Source of the DNA: Armatimonadota bacterium | Lineage (GTDB): Bacteria; Armatimonadota; Abditibacteriia; CG2-30-59-28 | Direction of reading: 5' to 3' | Assembly: GCA_016199605.1 (NCBI GenBank) | Contig: JACQGJ010000067.1 | Location: forward strand, 1 to 8,571 | Length of the DNA stretch: 8,571 nt | Shown: positions 4,584 to 8,571 of the stretch, in pieces | Numbering within the stretch: the first letter of the stretch is position 1 | Layout: every line of letters starts with the position of its first letter | Position numbers and translations under genes: made by a program | The notes under the pieces: generated by a model | What the model was told of the DNA's origin: nothing | The model's input: only the letters and a program-made list of their open reading frames with translations | Database searches by the model: none

Positions 4584-7337
4584 ATGGAACAGTCCGGAGT
4601 ATGGATTACCCGTGGGTTCGAGAGCTTCAGTCAGGGAACTCTTGGCAATGCAGGGCAGAACCTGTACGTTTCCCGAGGCGGGGTGCTGCAACGGCTCCAT
4701 CAGTATGACTTCAACAAGGACGGTTATGTTGATCTGATCTTCTGCAACAGCCAGGACCACTGCGAAAAGCCCCCGGTGTACGTGTACCGAAATGCGCTGA
4801 CCGACCCGGTTCCCCAGGAATTGCCCGCTGAGGGCGCGAGGTCAGGTGCGGTGGCTGACCTGAACGGGGATGGCTATGACGATCTGGTGTTGGGGATGAT
4901 GTACGACGGGATACGCCAGGACCTCAACGCAGTCATCTACTATGGCGGTCCTGAGGGCTGGGGTGAGAGTCGCCACCAGAAGCTTCCTGCCCCCTCCTGC
5001 TGTTCGGTCGCCATCGGCGATTTCAACGGAGAGGGACGGCCCGACCTCGCCTTCCTGTGTGGGGGACGTGTCCGCGTTTTCTACCAATCGGGCCTGGGCT
5101 TCGAACCGAAGCGGTTCGTGGACCTTGAAATCACAGGGGACCAACTGGGCGCCTGCGACCTCGATGGAGATGGGTTCTCGGATCTTGTTGTTCGTTCTCA
5201 GGAGGGTACGCTCAAGATATACTGGGGTGGTCCTGAGGGCCTGAATGTCGATCACGCCGACCAGGTTCCCATCGTACCGAAGGTGAAGGCCGACTCCCCC
5301 GGCGAGTCGGCGGCTACCAAATACCCGGAGTATGTTGCGGGGGTCGCACCACTCGCCCAGGTCGTTCTTCTCGGTGGGCTGCCCCACTTGTTCCGCGCTA
5401 CCGTCGAGTCCGTTTATCTTGTGCCGGTGATTCCGGACCGCAGTTTCGGTCCTCCTTTGATCTTGAGCTGCGCCAGATCAACCTCCGTCGCAGTTGGAGA
5501 CGTGAATGGAGACGGCTACCCGGATCTCGTGTTCTCCTGCCTGCAACCGGGTGAGGGTGGAGAGAGGTCCTGGATCTACTGGGGAGGCGAGCGGGGATTC
5601 GACGAGACACGGCGGTCCTCACTGCCGACACGCCACGCCTGTGATGTGGCAGTCTGCGACCTCGATGGCGACGGCTGCGACGATATCGTCTTCTGTCAGG
5701 CCCACACCCCCGAATCCTTCACAACCGAATCACTGATCTATTCCGTCGGCAGGGACGGCGAGACACCGGAACCGGTGCGACTGCTCACCCATGACCCTCG
5801 CCGTGTCTTCGTGGCGAGACCTTCACGCGACAAAGAGCCTCACCTCGTGTTCGTGAACCATTGCAGCCGCGGTTTGTTGGGCGATGTCGACGTGTCCGTC
5901 TACTATGGTGGACCACAGGGCTTCGACCCGGAAAGGCGAAAGGACTTGCCTGGTTGGGGTGCTGTTGAGGCCGTATGCTGCGACGTCAACGATGACGGGT
6001 ACGTCGATCTGGTGTTGGCGAACGCTTCGGAAAACTCGGTCGACCGTGACCCCGGCTCCTACGTCATCCTGAACGGCCCGGAGGGTTTTGCCGACGCACC
6101 AGCGTTCACGCTCCCCACCACCCGGGCGCACGGTGTTTGTTGTGCAGACCTGAACCGCGACGGCTATCTGGACCTGGTATTCTGTGGCTTCGACAATCCC
6201 GATCTGCTCATTTTCTATGGCACCGCACAAGGGTTTGATACCGCCAATCCACAACGTATTCGCATGGAGCACGACGGTGTTGTCTACAAGGAGCCTCGCT
6301 GGATCTATCTTGCGGACTTGAACAACGACGGTTGGCTGGATCTGGTTGTGCCGCAAATTGTGGACGACCGCAGTTTCATCCTGTGGGGCGGACCGGAGGG
6401 TTTCAGTATGGAGCGCTGCCAGATGCTGTCTGTTGTGCGTGGCGCCTGCGCACGCGCAGCCGACCTTACAGGCAACGGCTACCTGGACCTGATCGTGGGC
6501 GGGCACATTCCGTCAACCGATGGTCCCCACGATTCCTACGTTAACATTTACTGGAGCAGCCCAGAGGGATTACGTGAGGACCGGCGGACCCTCCTTCCCG
6601 CCAATGCCGTCAACTCAATGACCGTTGCGGACTTCAACAACGACGGTCGGCTGGACCTATTCGTCTGCTCCTATCATGACGGGAGAACAAGGGACCTCGA
6701 CTCTTATATCTACTGGAATCGCGAGGGCCGAGGCTTCTCGGCAATGGACCGTTCCCGGTTGTTCACCCACTCAGCCTCGGGCTGCGTGGCGGCTGACTTT
6801 AATGAGGACGGCTGGGTTGATCTGGCCGTCGCAAACCACAAAGTTGAGGGGGACCACGTCGGCTATTCGGCCCTGTGGTGGAACGGGCCCGAGGGTTTTT
6901 CTGAAAGAAACGTGACGCGACTGCCCACTGTGGGTCCGCACGGCATGACGGCGGTCGGTCCGGGCAACCTCATGGATCGAGGTCCCGAGGAGTTTTATGT
7001 GTCTGCTCCCTTCCAGTTGCCCCACGGGAGTTGCGTGAGGGGAATCTCGTGGCAGGCAGAAGTGCCGCCCAAGACATGGGTGAAAGCGCAGTTAAGATTT
7101 GCTGACACGCGCGAGGATCTGGAGCGTGCGACCTGGCGAGGACCCGCAGGAGCCGGCACCTGGTTTGACAGGTGTGGCGAGGTTCGTGTAAAAGAGTGTG
7201 ACGGCGAATGGGTCCAGTATCGGCTGGCTCTGGGAGCAGTGAATGGAGGCTGCACGCCTCGCGTCACTGAAGTATGTGTTGAATACGACGGTAGAGTCAT
7301 TTCCGGCACTGACGAGGAAAGGAGTATGTCCGCATGA
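4584..7337 (+). CDS. Giant FG-GAP/VCBS-repeat beta-propeller protein, calcium-loop type
   Basis: 917 residues, nearly all of them repeats of about 45-60 residues. Each repeat has a calcium-loop motif of the form D-x-N/D-x-D-G-x-x-D-L, and most also carry a strand like IYWGGPEGF. I count twelve motifs, beginning at Asp42, 92, 146, 192, 306, 359, 467, 522, 578, 627, 683 and 738. Degenerate copies occur near 412-425 and 791-808, with a longer motif-poor stretch at 230-300. Twelve to fourteen blades would make two propellers, as in integrin-alpha-like proteins. After the repeats, residues about 818-903 look like a beta-sandwich (ISWQAEVPPKTWVKAQLRF ... WVQYRLAL). FG-GAP proteins normally work outside the cell in adhesion or glycan binding, with bound calcium. 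No signal peptide is visible here: the N-terminus is MEQSGVWITRGFESFSQG, with an in-frame stop 37 nt upstream of the ATG. About 26 Cys, including three CC pairs, are unusual. The stop overlaps the next start (ATGA). The fold call is strong, while ligand and location are open. Confidence 0.88.
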   Translation: MEQSGVWITRGFESFSQGTLGNAGQNLYVSRGGVLQRLHQYDFNKDGYVDLIFCNSQDHCEKPPVYVYRNALTDPVPQELPAEGARSGAVADLNGDGYDDLVLGMMYDGIRQDLNAVIYYGGPEGWGESRHQKLPAPSCCSVAIGDFNGEGRPDLAFLCGGRVRVFYQSGLGFEPKRFVDLEITGDQLGACDLDGDGFSDLVVRSQEGTLKIYWGGPEGLNVDHADQVPIVPKVKADSPGESAATKYPEYVAGVAPLAQVVLLGGLPHLFRATVESVYLVPVIPDRSFGPPLILSCARSTSVAVGDVNGDGYPDLVFSCLQPGEGGERSWIYWGGERGFDETRRSSLPTRHACDVAVCDLDGDGCDDIVFCQAHTPESFTTESLIYSVGRDGETPEPVRLLTHDPRRVFVARPSRDKEPHLVFVNHCSRGLLGDVDVSVYYGGPQGFDPERRKDLPGWGAVEAVCCDVNDDGYVDLVLANASENSVDRDPGSYVILNGPEGFADAPAFTLPTTRAHGVCCADLNRDGYLDLVFCGFDNPDLLIFYGTAQGFDTANPQRIRMEHDGVVYKEPRWIYLADLNNDGWLDLVVPQIVDDRSFILWGGPEGFSMERCQMLSVVRGACARAADLTGNGYLDLIVGGHIPSTDGPHDSYVNIYWSSPEGLREDRRTLLPANAVNSMTVADFNNDGRLDLFVCSYHDGRTRDLDSYIYWNREGRGFSAMDRSRLFTHSASGCVAADFNEDGWVDLAVANHKVEGDHVGYSALWWNGPEGFSERNVTRLPTVGPHGMTAVGPGNLMDRGPEEFYVSAPFQLPHGSCVRGISWQAEVPPKTWVKAQLRFADTREDLERATWRGPAGAGTWFDRCGEVRVKECDGEWVQYRLALGAVNGGCTPRVTEVCVEYDGRVISGTDEERSMSA
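7318..7324 (+). promoter_or_regulatory. Ribosome binding site deciding the start at 7334
   Basis: AAAGGAG lies 9 nt before ATG 7334. The nearer ATG at 7326 belongs to the FG-GAP frame and stops after three codons, so 7334 is the start of the downstream gene. ATG and the FG-GAP stop share bases (7334-7337). Confidence 0.65.
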
Positions 7338-8571
7338 GGGTCGCAGTGTGCCTTTGTATCATCTGTTTGGGTTCTGTTGTGAGTGCGCGGGCCGATGGCA
7401 AGCGAAAGCCAGGAAGGGACAGTCGGGGTCCTCTCCCAGACAAGCTCGATCCTGGCCTCGTTTGCGTGTTCTTCAACGATACAAGCTTTCAGCGACCAGC
7501 AAGCCACGGCATGGATGCGGGAATAAAGAACCACGGCGAAGCCGTTGAAATTAGAAGCTGCGACGTGGAGGGGCAGGTTGACATGGAGATCACCGGAGTC
7601 GGCAATTTCTCGAAGCTGTGGTTGGGATTCATCAAGATCCCGGCAAGTGGCGATGTCACCTTTACCGGTGAGGCTGACAATGGGCTGCGGCTATACATTG
7701 GGAGCAAGTGCGTCATTGACGGCTGGTCGCTCGATGGTCTCCGGGAGGGCAAAACACACGCTAAAGGCGGTCAGATACTGCCCCTGCGGCTGGACTACTT
7801 CCAGGACGGCGGTCCCGCGTTTCTCCGCCTGTTCTGGGAGTGGGAAGGGCATCGGCAGGAGTTGGTGCCGTCGTCGGCCTTCTACCATTCGGAGGATGAC
7901 ATGAAGCATGCGAAAGCCATTGCGGAAGGAAAGGAGCCGGCCACTCCCGGCAGCATGACACCGGCGGTGACCGCCCCCAAGGGGGACGAGGCGATCAACG
8001 CGACCCTCTACCGGCCGTCCGCAGAGGGAACGAAGCGGGGAAGCAAGCCGGTACGCCTGCGCCCCGGGCCACACCTGTTCATAGATGACTTCCTGGTCGA
8101 AAACAGCCAAGGCCTTGTCCGCCGGGTCAATTGCCCCGTCCGGGACCCCGCCATCCCCAACCCCTTGATCACGGGCAAGGACGATGAGTGCAACGGCCCT
8201 TACATGACCGTCCTCCGCGATCCGGAGGCGGGACGATTCCGCATCTGGTACAACACCAACAAGGTGCGATTCCAGGATGGTTCATCGCATGTCTCATATC
8301 TGGAATCGGACGACGGCATCCACTGGCTTCGCCCGCATCGCGTGCTGAAGGACCCCGGCCCCATGAACTTTGGCAGCGCCGTGATCGATGAGGGGCCGAA
8401 CTTCCGCGAGAAGGGAAAGCGGTACAAGCTCGCCTGGTGGAGTGAGGGTGGTCTGCAGATCGCTGTCTCTCCCGACGGGCTGGAGTGGACGCGGCCGACG
8501 CCGCACCCGGTGCTCTATCACAACCACGACATCACTAACATCTGGTGGGATTCCCTGAGGCAGTGCTACGC
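7334..8571 (+). CDS. Secreted PA14-domain protein with GH43/GH32-like five-bladed propeller, 3' end outside window
   Basis: The frame is open from ATG 7334 to the right edge (412 codons), so the gene is truncated by the window. Residues 1-20 (MRVAVCLCIICLGSVVSARA) are a signal peptide. Residues about 38-186 are a PA14 domain: GLVCVFFND (41-49), LWLGFIKIPASGDVTFTG (95-112), EADNGLRLYIG (113-123) with the Asp-Asn-Gly in place of the usual Asp-Asp-Gly, then LRLDYF (151-156) and FLRLFWEWEG (163-172). PA14 domains often bind sugars next to hydrolase modules. A low-complexity linker (190-240) leads to the start of a propeller like that of GH43/GH32-type proteins: HLFIDDFLVEN (247-257), DPEAGRFRIWYNT (296-308), SYLESDDGIHW (321-331), YKLAWW (364-369) and IAVSPDGLEW (376-385). 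The motifs repeat as strand plus Ser-x-Asp-Gly. Whether the acid residues for catalysis are present cannot be judged from this fragment. AAAGGAG and the ATGA overlap put it in the same operon as the FG-GAP gene. Confidence 0.82.
   Translation, partial: MRVAVCLCIICLGSVVSARADGKRKPGRDSRGPLPDKLDPGLVCVFFNDTSFQRPASHGMDAGIKNHGEAVEIRSCDVEGQVDMEITGVGNFSKLWLGFIKIPASGDVTFTGEADNGLRLYIGSKCVIDGWSLDGLREGKTHAKGGQILPLRLDYFQDGGPAFLRLFWEWEGHRQELVPSSAFYHSEDDMKHAKAIAEGKEPATPGSMTPAVTAPKGDEAINATLYRPSAEGTKRGSKPVRLRPGPHLFIDDFLVENSQGLVRRVNCPVRDPAIPNPLITGKDDECNGPYMTVLRDPEAGRFRIWYNTNKVRFQDGSSHVSYLESDDGIHWLRPHRVLKDPGPMNFGSAVIDEGPNFREKGKRYKLAWWSEGGLQIAVSPDGLEWTRPTPHPVLYHNHDITNIWWDSLRQCY

Noticed and set aside
4517..4585. 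Signal-peptide-like peptide (KDRQERVVAAAAAFCLW) in another frame just before the FG-GAP start
   Set aside because: It lacks an ATG, it would need a +1 frameshift to join the FG-GAP frame, and a GCA-repeat tract explains the alanine run. Resequencing or comparison with homologues at this point would settle whether a base was lost.
5823..6506. Minus-strand frame of 227 codons with repeated-looking peptides
   Set aside because: The apparent periodicity (QIQVAVAVQV-like segments) is the reverse complement of the FG-GAP calcium motifs, not an independent gene.

Overview
The window is protein-coding on the + strand almost from end to end. It holds six genes in a row, with only one sizeable gap (909-1064). 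The DNA is moderately GC-rich, genes have Shine-Dalgarno sites and several genes overlap. The gene content is an FGE-sulfatase-fold protein behind a membrane segment, two putative TIM-barrel glycosidases, a Kelch propeller, a giant FG-GAP protein and a PA14/propeller protein. This is typical of large-genome, polysaccharide-degrading bacteria of the Planctomycetota/PVC type or a related uncultured lineage. That placement is inferred from gene style; the window has no rRNA or other phylogenetic marker.

Layout: (1) 3-908, the end of an FGE-sulfatase (SUMF1-type) domain protein whose frame is still open at the left edge and which lacks both catalytic cysteines of true formylglycine-generating enzymes. 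(2) 909-1064, a noncoding gap with two 20-bp tandem copies centred on TCGCGA, a small hairpin and a good ribosome binding site. (3) 1065-2234, a secreted clan GH-A glycoside hydrolase with both catalytic glutamates visible. (4) 2231-3265, a Kelch/galactose-oxidase-like propeller without a signal peptide, joined to the hydrolase by an ATGA overlap. (5) 3249-4526, a second secreted TIM-barrel hydrolase-like protein overlapping the Kelch gene by 17 nt. (6) 4584-7337, a 917-residue FG-GAP/VCBS propeller protein with twelve Asp-rich calcium-loop motifs. (7) 7334-8571, a secreted PA14 plus five-bladed-propeller protein that runs off the right edge.

Genes 1065 to 8571 probably form one operon: same strand, overlaps of 4, 17 and 4 nt, and one 57-nt gap. 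Together they look like a glycan-handling locus: two candidate glycosidases, a cytoplasmic-looking Kelch protein that could be a sugar mutarotase/epimerase or a binding protein, a large calcium-binding propeller and a PA14 carbohydrate-associated protein. The substrate cannot be read from the sequence. No tRNA, rRNA, CRISPR array, insertion sequence or phage gene was seen. The strongest points for a second look are the cysteine-less FGE fold, the tandem palindromic repeat ahead of the operon, the second hydrolase with no Glu at the expected nucleophile strand, and the cysteine-rich FG-GAP protein with no visible export signal.
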